NCBI GenBank assembly: GCA_964016875.1
Contig: OZ024737.1
Span: forward strand, 31,869,683 to 31,933,682
Source: Fallopia convolvulus
Lineage: Eukaryota; Streptophyta; Magnoliopsida; Caryophyllales; Polygonaceae
Length of the DNA: 64,000 bases
Direction of reading: 5' to 3'
Positions 23,934 through 34,225 of the stretch are shown here, piece after piece. The translations under genes were made by a program, and so were the position numbers. Every line of letters starts with the position of its first letter. Position 1 is the first letter of the stretch. Under the pieces are notes generated by a model that worked only from the letters and a program-made list of their open reading frames with translations, searched no databases and was not told the DNA's origin.

Positions 23934-24353
23934 TCAAAACTCGGACATCGTCAAAGCCTTGAGAAGTCTATCAAAATCCTGCGAACAACTCTCATGCAGG
24001 CAAATATAACACAATAATAACTTGAAACTAAATAATATAGCATTCAGACACCGTTTCAGTATATCAAACCCACTAGAGAAATCAGGATTAGCAGGTTTAG
24101 GATAGAACCAGTTGAAAGGACGAGGTAGTTTATCAAAAGTTATGATTTTTATCTCAACACTACCACCTTTAGAATTTAAGAAATCACTAGGTAAACTATC
24201 ATGCTCAGGACCTTTTGCAGAAATATCAGGCAAACAGATATCAATAGAGAGTAAGGAAGAAGAGGGAAGGATACATGGATCATGATCGATAACAACAAAA
24301 GGCTCCACGGCAGGAGACATAGACATCTCCTCAGGTGGAAGGGCAATCTCCAT
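23934..24353 (-). CDS. LARD second ORF, function unknown
   Basis: A 139-codon minus-strand frame downstream of the gag-like ORF. It is acidic and leucine-rich at first (EIALPPEEMSMSPAVEPF), with a later DKLPRPFNWFYPKPANPDF stretch. I recognise no domain. Similar uncharacterised products occur near the 3' end of Athila-type and LARD elements. Just beyond it (about 23870-23930) is GCGCTGCTCGGGAGGCAACC on the minus strand, a phrase often seen in Tat-lineage non-autonomous elements. Confidence 0.45.
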   Translation of the reverse strand: MEIALPPEEMSMSPAVEPFVVIDHDPCILPSSSLLSIDICLPDISAKGPEHDSLPSDFLNSKGGSVEIKIITFDKLPRPFNWFYPKPANPDFSSGFDILKRCLNAILFSFKLLLCYICLHESCSQDFDRLLKALTMSEF

Positions 24354-24431
24354 ATCATCATCTAGCTCCTTTTTCGAGTCATCAAGCTCGTCGTCATCAC
24401 TCCAGGAGTTGTCAAATTGAAGGAAATATTC

Positions 24432-24884
24432 CTACTCTGTCATCATATGACTATGATCATCCATCTCTTCATCCAATGAAGGGTCTCTGAGTGCCTCTAG
24501 AGAGGGTGGAACTGGCTCTGCAGGGAGATCTGTTGGTTCTTCAAGAATTTTCGTCTTGATGGCCAACACCTCCTCTAATTTTCTTTGTTCATCAATTTGG
24601 TTCTCCAATTTCTGCATCTCGATCTCTTTGGCTCGGAGCATACAAAAGAAATTCCATCTGTCAATGGGTTTCCAAAGGACGTATTTTGCATCGCTCTCGC
24701 GGTACATCCTTAGTTGGGACTCAAGAGTCATCCCCATAAAGATGTGATAGCAAGCATCATCAAGCCCTATGTGTAACCCCCAAACACAGAGATCATGCAA
24801 GATTTCCTGGCACCTAGTGAAGTACTCATGAAAGGGTTCATCCTGCAACTGAACAAGACTAAACGCAGATATTAGTATATACAA
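24432..24884 (-). CDS. LARD gag-like ORF (partial retrotransposon gag)
   Basis: 150 codons on the minus strand. LQDEPFHEYFTRCQEILHDL and LDDACYHIFMGM fit the retrotransposon gag core, in which E-x-F-x-x-Y-x-R is followed about 25 residues later by an F-x-x-GM block. A coiled-coil-like KEIEMQKLENQIDEQRKLEE segment follows. There is no zinc knuckle. The first residues are close to the PBS (25081), so the true start may be non-AUG or upstream. It is a vestigial gag of an Athila/Tat-like element, and its activity is doubtful. Confidence 0.6.
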   Translation of the reverse strand: MYILISAFSLVQLQDEPFHEYFTRCQEILHDLCVWGLHIGLDDACYHIFMGMTLESQLRMYRESDAKYVLWKPIDRWNFFCMLRAKEIEMQKLENQIDEQRKLEEVLAIKTKILEEPTDLPAEPVPPSLEALRDPSLDEEMDDHSHMMTE

Positions 24885-25080
24885 GTGTAGACCGTAAGAT
24901 AGGTCTACACAGATTCGGGGATTCTGGACGAACTGATCCGCGGGCGCGGAAAAATTCCGAGGGTGCGGATTTTTCCTGGGCGCGGAAAAATTCCGAGGGC
25001 GCGGATTTTCCGCGGGCGCGGAAAAATTCCGCGCGCGGATTCGTCAAAAACGCCGATTAAATTGAAAATTAAAAACCGAT

Positions 25081-25100
25081 TCCCCGGCAACGGCGCCAAA
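25081..25100 (-). other. LARD primer-binding site
   Basis: On the minus strand TTTGGCGCCGTTGCCGGGGA lies three bases after the LTR, the canonical PBS of the Athila and Tat/Ogre Gypsy lineages. Confidence 0.9.
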
Positions 25101-25103
25101 ATT

Positions 25104-26433
25104 TGACTCAGCTAAAATCGTTGTTGCCAAGATCAAAGATAAATAACCCTAAACTACTAACTAGTATAGCAAGCAAGCAAGGGGTCGAACCCAAGAGAAT
25201 CGGGATTCTGATCAATCAGCAGGAAACTAGACAGGGGTTTTCGGAAGTTCAGGCAAACAAACAAATAAGCAAATATTGTTGGGTTTAAATCAATTGGAAG
25301 GAAAGCAGAGTTCATTCAATCAATTCCACCTTTTTACTCATTCGATCATTGATTCATCCACTTTTCTATTAATTCCCTAGTTAATTCCAATCCTTATAAA
25401 AGATATCCGCTTGTCCACGGTCCAAGCGAAAGAATGATATGAACAAGAACGCTTAATTCAAATCATGCAAAGTATTAAGGATAGAAGGATATTAAATCAT
25501 GCAATCAAGCTACGAGTCTCATGCATAAAATTACAATCAAATACTCTTTCTCAATTCTAGTCCACGGTCCTAGAAAAGAGTTGTTTCAAGGGTAAATAAG
25601 ATTGCACAGACAACAATCAAACCTAATCCAAACAGTAGATCTAAGTCAATCAAACAAGTTGATCAGGCTTATCAAATCAAACAAAGATCATATAAATAAA
25701 ACCAAGAGTTTTGATATTAACTAAGGGATAGAAAAGTTACCAGAATCTCACGAAATACATAAAAAAAGCTTCCTTGATTAAACAAACTCCAAGGGAAATT
25801 AGTTCTTCATAATACTGAAATAAAAACCTAAAAGTAAAAGTATGCTAGATTTTGTCTCTAAATTGTGTAACCCTAAAGTGAAACTCGAAACAAACCTTAA
25901 ATAGTAGAAATAAGTCCGAAAATATAAAAATATAAAAATACAAAAAGATAAAATAAAAACGAAACAGAGGCGGCGCTGAAAAACCAAAATCCGCGAGCGC
26001 GGATCTGCTTGATGTCCGAGGCCGCGGATACTCCTCCATCCGCGAGCACGGAATATTTCCGCGGGCGCGGAAACTCCTCGATCCGCGAGCGCGGAATATT
26101 TCCGCGGTCGCGGAATCTGCGTTTCAGCATTCTGGTGTCAACTTCGGAGGTAGTTTTCACCCACTTAGAATTGGAATTTGAACTCGCCGTAAAAAGATGA
26201 ATTGTAGCTCTTCGAGTTAGCTTTCCAATGATACCAAATTCAGCTTTATCCGATCACCGTAGCTCCCGGAATAAGCGTTACAAGAAAGTGGTATCGAAAC
26301 AACTCCAAATCAACACTTGTCTTCAAAACTCTTGCAATTCTTCAAATCGTGTCTTCGTTCTTCATATGACAATTATGCTCAAAAATAACCTAAACACACT
26401 CAAATCATACCTAAAATACAAGAGTTAACCTAT
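25104..26433 (-). repeat. LARD 5' LTR, truncated by 22 bp
   Basis: Direct repeat of 20924-22291, missing the final CTAAAG...ATATCA segment. The last shared bases are TTAACCTAT; the next base begins outer LTR sequence GTTGGCACAATTGG. The palindrome array (about 25991-26115) is one unit shorter than in the other copy. Confidence 0.85.
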
Positions 26434-26995
26434 GTTGGCACAATTGGTTTAGTGTGCTCAAATTCAGAGAAGGGGGAGGTCACAGTTGGAGTCTCATAAA
26501 TGTGCATTTGCCCCCTTTTTTTTTACCTTTGTTCCTCTTTATTTTAAAAGCCTATAAATTTGTAAAATAATTTATAGAAGATCAAATAATAGTTTTTTTT
26601 TGTTCAACAATTATAATTTTCAAAAATAATTTATTCATTTAAAATTTATTTTAATGTATTTATTAAGGATTTTAGAAGTATACTATGATATTTCTACATA
26701 AGCTTTATTACTTATAATTATTTTTTTATAATTTTATTTAACAAATAAAACCCATGTTATTAATGATTACATTCTATCATATTATATAAATTATAAAGCC
26801 ATAATTCTTATGGTTCATAATTAATATTTATAATATGAGTAATAATTTTTGTAACCTTTAAATATGGTTCTAAACTTATAACATTTATAATGTTATAACA
26901 TTATAACTTTAAGAAATAAAATATGTAAATATTTTATTATATCAAAGGGGAATGTAAAATTATATTTACCCTTTATAAAAATGAGGGATATTACA
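26434..26995 (-). repeat. 3' LTR of the gag-only element, inner part
   Basis: Matches 34141-34707 with about 1.5% difference and ends with the LTR terminus GATATTACA. Compared with the other LTR, everything equivalent to 29613-34140 is missing here. Confidence 0.88.
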
Positions 26996-27165
26996 ATAGT
27001 ACCCCTTTAAAAAGAGTTTCGTCCGCGAAACTAGGTCAAGGTAAGGCACCGTCCATGAAAATATTCGCCTCAAAAGCTATCTTAAGATGATTCTCCAGAA
27101 ATAAAAACGCGGGCGGTTACAATAGTACCCCCTTAAAAATAGTTTCGTCCGCGAAACTAAGTCGA
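26996..27165 (-). repeat. Duplicated polypurine-tract region
   Basis: On the minus strand TTTTTAAAGGGGTACTATTG, abutting the LTR, is the likely polypurine tract. The same tract plus about 30 bp (GTTTCGTCCGCGAAACTA on the plus strand) recurs 126 bp further in at about 27117-27160. The second copy even keeps the TTACA that ends the LTR. Confidence 0.7.
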
Positions 27166-27621
27166 GGACAACCTCGGGAAACGAATTTTCATATCCTTCC
27201 CAAACAAGACCACAAAAATTCGTACCAATGGTATTTGCTTACTCTGTAAAGCCATGACCTGTTGCTCCAACACGCGAACGTGTTTTTCCTCAAATGTTCC
27301 ATTAATCTGAGGTGAGAGTATACTTGCAAAGCAATGACACGGGAAACGCGAAATGAAGCAAAGGAACAAAACGATTCCAAACACGACCTTAATACGAAAT
27401 AGCTAGTCTAACTAGTTATCAATCCATTGTAAGGAAAACTTGTCCTTGATGGTGATTTCTTATTCCACTTTCAAAAATCGATGCATAAGCGGGCAAAACT
27501 AACAACGAAAGGCCCATACATGGCATTACATTATAATCCTTAATTTTTCTATACAAGATTTGGGTATAACGTGTGCATAGCACCCATATCAAAACGATAA
27601 CCTAGTAAACGCTCGGAAAGA

Positions 27622-28884
27622 TTATATCCCTTGTGTCTCTGAAGCGTCGAGTTCGTTAGTCCTCCTCATCTCGTACAACCTTTGACCTTGCCCCGAAGTC
27701 ATCGGATCCTTTCCCTTGTTATGGGTTGACACTTGACTCGCTTCGGCCTTTCCAGTATTAGGCCTTCCTCCATTTCCAGGAGCGACGGACCCCTGCTTCG
27801 ATCTGGCTGCCTCATTCTCTTTCTGGCGGCAATAAATTTGCATGTGACCCACTTTGTCACAATTGAAGCACGTCTTCCTCTGCCTTGTGCAGTCACGATT
27901 CAGATGGCCTTTTGCCCCACAGTTGTGGCAGGTTATAGGCCCTTTGGAAACACTTCTAGAACTGAAATGCGTAGGAGCAGACGAGGCCTTCGACTGTTTG
28001 GAGCGATTAGAGTGCGTTGGCAGAGCAGGCCTCTTGAAACCACTAAAGTGGGAGGGTGGTCGGTTAGGTTGACCACCAACACCCTTCATCTTCTCTGCGA
28101 ACTCTTCCAGAGTAACTTCCACCTTGTAAGCAGCGTCCACGTACGACTCCAAAGTTGTGCAAGAATGATGCACCATGTGGGGTTTTACCCACAAGTTCAT
28201 CCACTCATGGAAGTGTTCGATCTTTTGTGCCTCAATTATCACCTCGGCACCTGCATACTGAAGTAAGTTATTGAACTTCAACGCGAGTTCTGGCACCTTC
28301 AGCCCTTCATTGTTCGGGTGGAGAAATTCCTTTAGCTTCTCTTTTCTCATTGCAGGCGAAAAGAACCGTGCATACATCTTTTCCTTGAACATGGCCCATG
28401 TCAGATTAGGGTTGTCAGCCATGTCGGTGCCTTCCCACCATTCACTGGTACCTTCCTTCAACTGAAGCGAAGCTATGTAAACTTTTTCAGCCTCACCACA
28501 CTTGATGTTCCTCATGAGTCTCTCCACATGGGAGAACCAGTAAGCAATCTTAAACGGCTCTCCGGTGCCGTCGTAACTGTCAGGCTTCATAGCTAGGAAG
28601 GTCTTAAGTGCCTTCTCGAAGTCCTTGGAATCATCAGGCAAGTCAGCTTGTTTCCTTACATGCCCCCTGTGCTGGGTTTGTTCAACCTTCGTGCTCAGAC
28701 CTTGTGATGCCACCTCATTGACGTTGTTTTGATTATGTTGGGTTAAGAATGCTTTGAATGCCTCTGCAGTTGCGACATCCATCACAATTTGAACATTTCC
28801 CGCCGGTAGTTGGATATGTTGGTTTGAGACTTGTTGGTTGTTTCCACCACTCGGAATTCTTTCGTTGTTTCCGCTTTGACTCAT
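27622..28884 (-). CDS. Retrotransposon Gag with two zinc knuckles
   Basis: An intact 420-aa ORF starting MSQSGNNERIPSGG. The capsid-like retrotransposon gag domain spans about residues 95-275 (KPDSYDGTGEPFKIAYWFSH, EGTSEWWEGT, MRKEKLKEFLHP). Basic residues then lead to two CCHC knuckles, CHNCGAKGHLNRDC and CFNCDKVGHMQIYC, at about residues 319-352. Gag packages element RNA into virus-like particles. The ORF ends in a stop with no pol after it, so this is a gag-only, non-autonomous element of chromovirus-like type. The ORF shows no disruption, which with near-identical LTRs argues for recent mobility. Confidence 0.92.
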   Translation of the reverse strand: MSQSGNNERIPSGGNNQQVSNQHIQLPAGNVQIVMDVATAEAFKAFLTQHNQNNVNEVASQGLSTKVEQTQHRGHVRKQADLPDDSKDFEKALKTFLAMKPDSYDGTGEPFKIAYWFSHVERLMRNIKCGEAEKVYIASLQLKEGTSEWWEGTDMADNPNLTWAMFKEKMYARFFSPAMRKEKLKEFLHPNNEGLKVPELALKFNNLLQYAGAEVIIEAQKIEHFHEWMNLWVKPHMVHHSCTTLESYVDAAYKVEVTLEEFAEKMKGVGGQPNRPPSHFSGFKRPALPTHSNRSKQSKASSAPTHFSSRSVSKGPITCHNCGAKGHLNRDCTRQRKTCFNCDKVGHMQIYCRQKENEAARSKQGSVAPGNGGRPNTGKAEASQVSTHNKGKDPMTSGQGQRLYEMRRTNELDASETQGI

Positions 28885-29205
28885 CTATATGAATAGTAAA
28901 ATGTTGGGTCAAACTCCCACACACATGAAAGATTACTTTATTCTTATTAAACCAAAGATAGGTTTTGACCACAAGGCCTACATGAAGAGGGAAAAAAATG
29001 ACAAGTTGGGAATAGCTCCCTACTTAGACCTCAAACAGAAAAAACATTCAAAGTAGGTACTCATCAATCGCATTTGAGCTTCCCCGAGCTCCTCTTGAGC
29101 GATGATCAAATGGTTTTCGGCTTTGTTGACTCGGCACGGATGCCAATCCATTCCCCACAAATGGATATGGTAAGGATCGTCCTAAGGGTTTGCATAAAAA
29201 GTTTT

Positions 29206-29218
29206 GGCTCTGATACCA
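29206..29218 (-). other. Primer-binding site of the gag-only element
   Basis: On the minus strand TGGTATCAGAGCC lies four bases after the LTR end. It is complementary to the 3' end of initiator methionine tRNA. Confidence 0.92.
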
Positions 29219-31021
29219 TAATTGTAACACCCCCTTTTTATACAGGGATATTACTGCCAGTGACCCCTAGATTAAACTCTCAAAGTCACCCAAGGCTTAC
29301 AGTAATTACAGAACTTAACCAAAAACTTTAAAATGCGGAAGATATATATAAATATAAAAGATGCAGAAGTCGAATACAATAGTTGAATAAACTTGAACAG
29401 ATACAAAGTTGAAATGGGAAGGGTCCCACAACTCGAAACCTCGACCCTTAAAATTACTCTAAAACTTATTCCAAGCTAATCACCTTCACTCTAGCTGCTC
29501 CTCAAGCTTGCTCCTCGTGGTCCTCGACGTAGAACTCCACTCATGATGTGTCGCGACGATAAATGCGATGGACACCAGCCGACCATGCAAGGAAAATAAA
29601 TGGTTGGTTAGTCTTGTGACAGACTAAGTAAATGGGGTTTTAGAAGGTGGTTCGGTTTTAGGAAGGAACGAGTTGGGATGTCGGGCACCGAATGAAAGTC
29701 GGTCCCATCCTCGGACCTCCTAGGAAAACTATGATTTGAAGAAACAGAATGAGAACGTCACCCAAGGGTGAATCTCGGTTTATAACGAATGATGTACTTA
29801 TGTTGGGAACTTGGGTTTCACACATTTAGTCAGGTGGGTGATTAAACCCCTCGTTGATCACGTTTCCCTCTACCAACCTCACCGCATACGTGTTGTGCGA
29901 ATTCAGATTGGAGCCAGAGAATTACGGAATCCGAGAGTAAGGATGGCATTCCATTTTGTACTAGCCCTCCTATCATTTTAATTGTCGCCATCGGCGCCTA
30001 TTTAATCTCTACCAATTTTAATGATCACAATATCGTTCCACTTGGAATTAAGCATACTTTTTAAGTAAGAAGGATGTGAGTTACGGCCCCACGGAATTTC
30101 TCAAAGGTTGGGTGGCGAACCCAGACTAACACGAGCTACGTGCCATCACCCCTCATCGAGCGAGCGGGTATTGACCATGGTCTTACAAGTAGAGCATCAA
30201 CTCAAGAATAAAGTTGAATGATTCGACGCGTATACAATAAATTACGCACATACAAGCCTACTCATCTAGGCACACATATCACAAGGCAACGGCCCTACAG
30301 TCCATCTAGCGTAACCTAAGTACAACTAGAAAAAAAGTCATTAAATCTAGAACAATATAAATCCTAGATTCATTTTATATCATACAAGAATTCCCAACAA
30401 AGTCATAAAACAATTTAAAGCACATGAAACATATAACAAGATATGTAACATGATTGATAAAATGAGTGATGCATAAAGGACGTTTCATGGAAATCGAACC
30501 CAAACCACTTGTCTCGAAATCGGCGTAGACGGGTTACGAACTGATCACTCGTGATTAAGAACTTATTCCTGTTTCACTCAAACACAAAATAAATTATCGT
30601 CAATTTATTTTGTTCACTCGATAACGTTGATTTTTCAAGAAAATCTCAACGGATTTAAGTTTATAAAAATTATAAACTTTACACATTATATTAATAATTT
30701 TTTTTTATTAATATAATGAGACTAAGTTATGAATTTTATAAAAACTACATATTATTTATTTTAAACTTTTTCTTATAAAATATTAACCTCAAATATATAT
30801 ATATTAATCTAAATAAAATGTCTTCTTACTTATAAATATTTCAAAACCCTGTTATTAATTTTATTTAACCCAAATACTTAAACCTTACATAAAAACAAGT
30901 ATTTCTCATAATAATATTATTCATCCATTAAATCATCAATCATTCATAACCTTACTTTTTAAAATAAACCTACAAACCTCTTAATTTTATAAACATAAAA
31001 AGTTTAGAACATAGATTTAAT

Positions 31022-31299
31022 CAGGGCCGTCCAATGAGATTAGGGGGCCTTGTGCAAATATTAAATTTAAAACTTTTAAATATTAATTATTATAAATTAT
31101 TAATCTAATAATGTCATTAAAACACTAATTTAATATAGTAAAAATTTTAATGTTAATTTTTTTTGTTAAAATAAAAGGTGAAAATTGAAAAGTTAAAACT
31201 TTTTATAGTAATAAGATTTTGTTTTCAAAATATAAATAATAATCATTATAAAAATGATAAATAAAGGGATAGTTAATCTTTAAGATTCAATTAAAAATA

Positions 31300-31351
<52 letters not shown>

Positions 31352-31933
31352 TACGATTTATATAAGTAAATTATTATTCGGTTGAAGAAAAAATATAGTA
31401 ACTAGAAATAGTTGACCATTTAAATAAAAATTATATTGCATAAAATATAATCAGAAACTTAACCAATAAACTTATCCCATTAAAATAAATTAGGTGGTTA
31501 ATTAGTTGAAAAAGATTTTTATGAAGTGAATATTATAACAAAAAAGATAAAAATCAATACAATAAAATAATTGCTAAATTATATATATAGATAGATATTA
31601 GAGAAAAAAGGGCCTACCCAAAATGTTAAAACAATTTTGATAAAAAATAAAAAGGTAATATGGATTAGTAGTGGGCTGAGCCCCCTTATAAATTTTTAGA
31701 AACGTAAAATACAAGTACACAACAACGAAAAATTAAAATGAAGGAGCTCCCTGTCTCGAACCTGTGTGTGTTTGCTTCTATTCTATTTTGGCTTCTGCCG
31801 CTGAGCCACTAGAAAATCACATTCTTTTATATCAAAATTTTCGTTATATATATAAACCTTCTAAATATTGGGGCCCCAAATATTCGGAGGCCCTGTTCTG
31901 TTGGGCTGTGCAACAGCCCAATGAACGGGCCTG
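31022..31933. mobile_element. Non-autonomous hAT element in the LTR
   Basis: The ends CAGGGCCGTCC and the complement of CAGGCCCGTTC form short inverted repeats. Perfect 8-bp duplications, GATTTAAT, flank it (31014-31021 and 31934-31941). The 912-bp body is AT-rich, has no transposase and contains a (TAA)n microsatellite of about 13 units (about 31313-31351). A Pol III promoter-like pair of boxes lies near its right end. Confidence 0.9.
31752..31808 (-). other. tRNA-like A and B boxes within the hAT element
   Basis: On the minus strand TGGCTCAGCGG (31808-31798) fits the A-box consensus and GGTTCGAGACA (31762-31752) the B box, 35 nt apart. No full tRNA cloverleaf is evident. It may be a captured SINE head or tRNA fragment. 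Confidence 0.5.
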
Positions 31934-32075
31934 GATTTAATAAAACCACCCATTACTAAATTAATTGACAAAATAAATAAAAAAATCCTTTTTTTTTAAC
32001 CGAAAGATTCTACATATTTTTTTTTGTACGTAACCAAACTTGGTTCTTACATGTTTACATATATTAAGAACCAAA

Positions 32076-33461
32076 CTTGGTTCTTAATCGCCGCGCAACG
32101 CGCGGCGATTATAAGACGGAGACTTCATTAGTGTAGAGATATGGAAATGATATTTTCGTAATTTTATTTAAAGGAGCATGCTTTTTTTGGAAAAGGAGTA
32201 TGGAAATGGCATTTCCGTGGAAAAGGAATATGAAATGGCATTTCCGCAAATTTATTTAAACGGACATGGTTTTTTTGGTATTAATTTACTTGACTTCACG
32301 CCATCCAATGTCTTAAAACTTGTTTTATTACACCCACACGGTAGTGCAACACGCATTTTTAAGTAATTGGATGGACGGTCAGATGTTACTAAATTGAACG
32401 GCTAGAATAAATGTAAGTTGAACGTTTTTCGAGACATGTCAAAATTACCCGTTAAATCCGAATATCACCTAAGTCGGGCACGCTTCCAAGAAAATATATT
32501 TTTTACGAGCTCGCTTACAAGCAAAGTAACTTGGACACGTTTTTCGAGACATGTCAAAATTACCCGTTGACATCCGAATATCACCTAAGTCGGGCACGCT
32601 TTTCCAAGAAAATATATTTTTTCGGTCTCCCCGAGAGCGAAGTAACCTGGACACGCTTTTCGAGACATGTCAAAATTACCCGTTCAAATCCGAATATCAC
32701 CTAAGTCGGGCACGCTTTTCCAAGAAATATATTTTTTATGAGCTCGCTTACGAGCGAAGTAACCTGGACACGTTTTTCGAGAAATGTCAAAATTACCCGT
32801 TCAAATCCGAATATCACCTAAGTCGGACACGCTTTTCCAAGAAAATATATTTTTTACGGTCTCCCCGAGAGCGAAGTAACCTGGACACGTTTTTCAAGAC
32901 ATGTCAAAATTACCCGTTGACATCCGAATATCACATAAGTCGGGCACGCTTTTCCAAGAATTTTTTTTTACGAGCTCGCTTACAAGCGAAGTAACCTGGA
33001 CACGTTTTTCGAGACATGTCAAAATTACCCATTCAAATCCGAATATCACCTAAGTCGGGCACGCTTTTCCAAGAAAATATTTTTTTACGACCTCGCTTAC
33101 GAGCGAAGTAACCTGGACACATTTTTCGAGGCATGTCAAAATTACCCGGTTACATCCGAATATCACTTAAGTCGGGCACACTTTTTCAAGAAAATATATT
33201 TTTTACGGTATCCCCGAGATTACTTAAGAACTAAGCAAGAACGACACAAATTTCAAGTAACATTAAAATAACAAATCGGATTATTACACACACACGATAG
33301 TGCAACACGTATTTTTAAGTAATTGGATGGACGGTCAGATGTTACTAAATCGAACGGCTAGAATAAATGTAAGTTGAACGGTTAGATAAGATCTATATTG
33401 TTGTTTTATTTATCAACGGCCGGATAGTGTTGTGATATCCAAACTCTTATAGTAGTATGGA
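32076..33461 (-). mobile_element. Non-autonomous Helitron in the LTR
   Basis: On the minus strand the 5' end reads TCCATACTACTATAAGAG (33461 downward) preceded by A, the plant Helitron start. The 3' end has a perfect 11-bp-stem hairpin (AATCGCCGCGC, loop, complement; 32110-32086). A few bases later comes CAAGT where CTAGT is canonical, so the terminus is either mutated or offset by some bases. The 1.4-kb body lacks Rep/helicase and contains two 97-bp direct repeats (32328-32424, 33284-33380) flanking a minisatellite. Confidence 0.75.
32422..33235. repeat. Seven-copy minisatellite of about 116 bp in the Helitron
   Basis: Units start ACGTTTTTCGAGACATGTC at about 32422, 32537, 32653, 32770, 32887, 33002 and 33119 (period 115-117 bp). 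Each contains AAAATTACCCGTT...ATCCGAATATCAC and AAGTCGGGCACGC. Two variants alternate: GAGCTCGCTTACAAGCGAAG-type and GGTCTCCCCGAGAGCGAAG-type, in the order A-B-A-B-A-A-B. A 147-codon frame at 32551-32994 is open only because of the repeat. Confidence 0.92.
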
Positions 33462-34140
33462 TAATTTTTATTTTGTTATTTTGTTATTATTAGTATTATT
33501 ATTATTTTTAACAAAATAAAATCTAACCTACACCTCTTCTAATCCTACAGTACGCAGCCCTACAAAACAACAAGAACGATGGCAGCCATGGCTGCTCGTT
33601 CTTCTACAGCAGGCAACCACAACAACCACGAATGGAAGGAACCAGAACAACAAATAACAGAGAGGGGAACTCGGGCGAAGGCGGAATCAACGGCGGCGAC
33701 CGCGGCCCAACCCCGCGCACTTGGGTACCTGAACAGCGGACTTTTCGGCGACTAATTCCGACCCCAACCGAACCAGATTCGAGCAAATCCGACCTATATT
33801 AAACTCTTTCTTTCTGGAATTGAGACTGGAGAACGGATTGGGTGTGGATTTTGGACAAAAGCCTCAACCTATTTATACCGATTGAAGCAGCGGTTACAAC
33901 TCTTTGAATGATTTTATTTAACTCCCATTAAATCCGAATTAACACCCTAGGATTGGATCGAATCCTCTTCTAGTCCGACATGGTGCCATAAATTCTCGGA
34001 TAAGATTGAACTCGAATCGTCTACATGTTGTCATCAATTTTGGATAAAGTTGAACTCGAATCGTCGTTCATTCTTCAGAGGTTGAAGATGACCAAAACAT
34101 TTTAAAAATAAAACTCTTTTCGTTATTATTCGAAAACTGT

Positions 34141-34225
34141 GTTGGCACAATTGGTTTAGTGTGCTCAAATTCAGAGAAGGGGGAGGTCACAGTTCGAGTC
34201 TCATAAATGTGCATTTGCCCATTTT
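34141..34225 (+). mobile_element. SINE-like tRNA-derived segment in the LTR
   Basis: An A box (TGGTTTAGTGT, 34152-34162) and a B box (AGTTCGAGTCT, 34191-34201) are followed by a T-rich tail. The same segment starts at 26434 in the other LTR, with the B box mutated at one base. It therefore predates, or came with, the insertion of the gag-only element. No target duplication was identified. Confidence 0.5.

Larger units (their letters stand above)
20924..26433 (-). mobile_element. LARD-like Athila/Tat-type element nested in an LTR
   Basis: Long direct repeats at 20924-22291 and 25104-26433 are about 98% alike by eye and flank a 2.8-kb interior. On the minus strand the first LTR is followed by a PBS (TTTGGCGCCGTTGCCGGGGA, 25100-25081) of the type used by Athila and Tat/Ogre elements. 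A polypurine tract (AAGTATGGGGGAATT, 22306-22292) precedes the other LTR, which starts TGATATGC. The interior holds a gag-like ORF and a second ORF but no polymerase. The right LTR lacks its last 22 bp and no target duplication follows it, because a deletion joins it directly to outer LTR sequence. Confidence 0.87.

Noticed and set aside
29613..31013. A separate nested element in the 5' LTR
   Set aside because: No terminal repeats or target duplications bound it; it is better explained as normal LTR sequence deleted from the other copy.
32551..32994. 147-codon repetitive ORF
   Set aside because: It stays open only because the minisatellite period is near a multiple of three; there is no domain and no start context.
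32422..33235. Regular direct repeats resembling a CRISPR array
   Set aside because: The units are contiguous 115-117-bp repeats without unique spacers, in plant DNA; this is a minisatellite.
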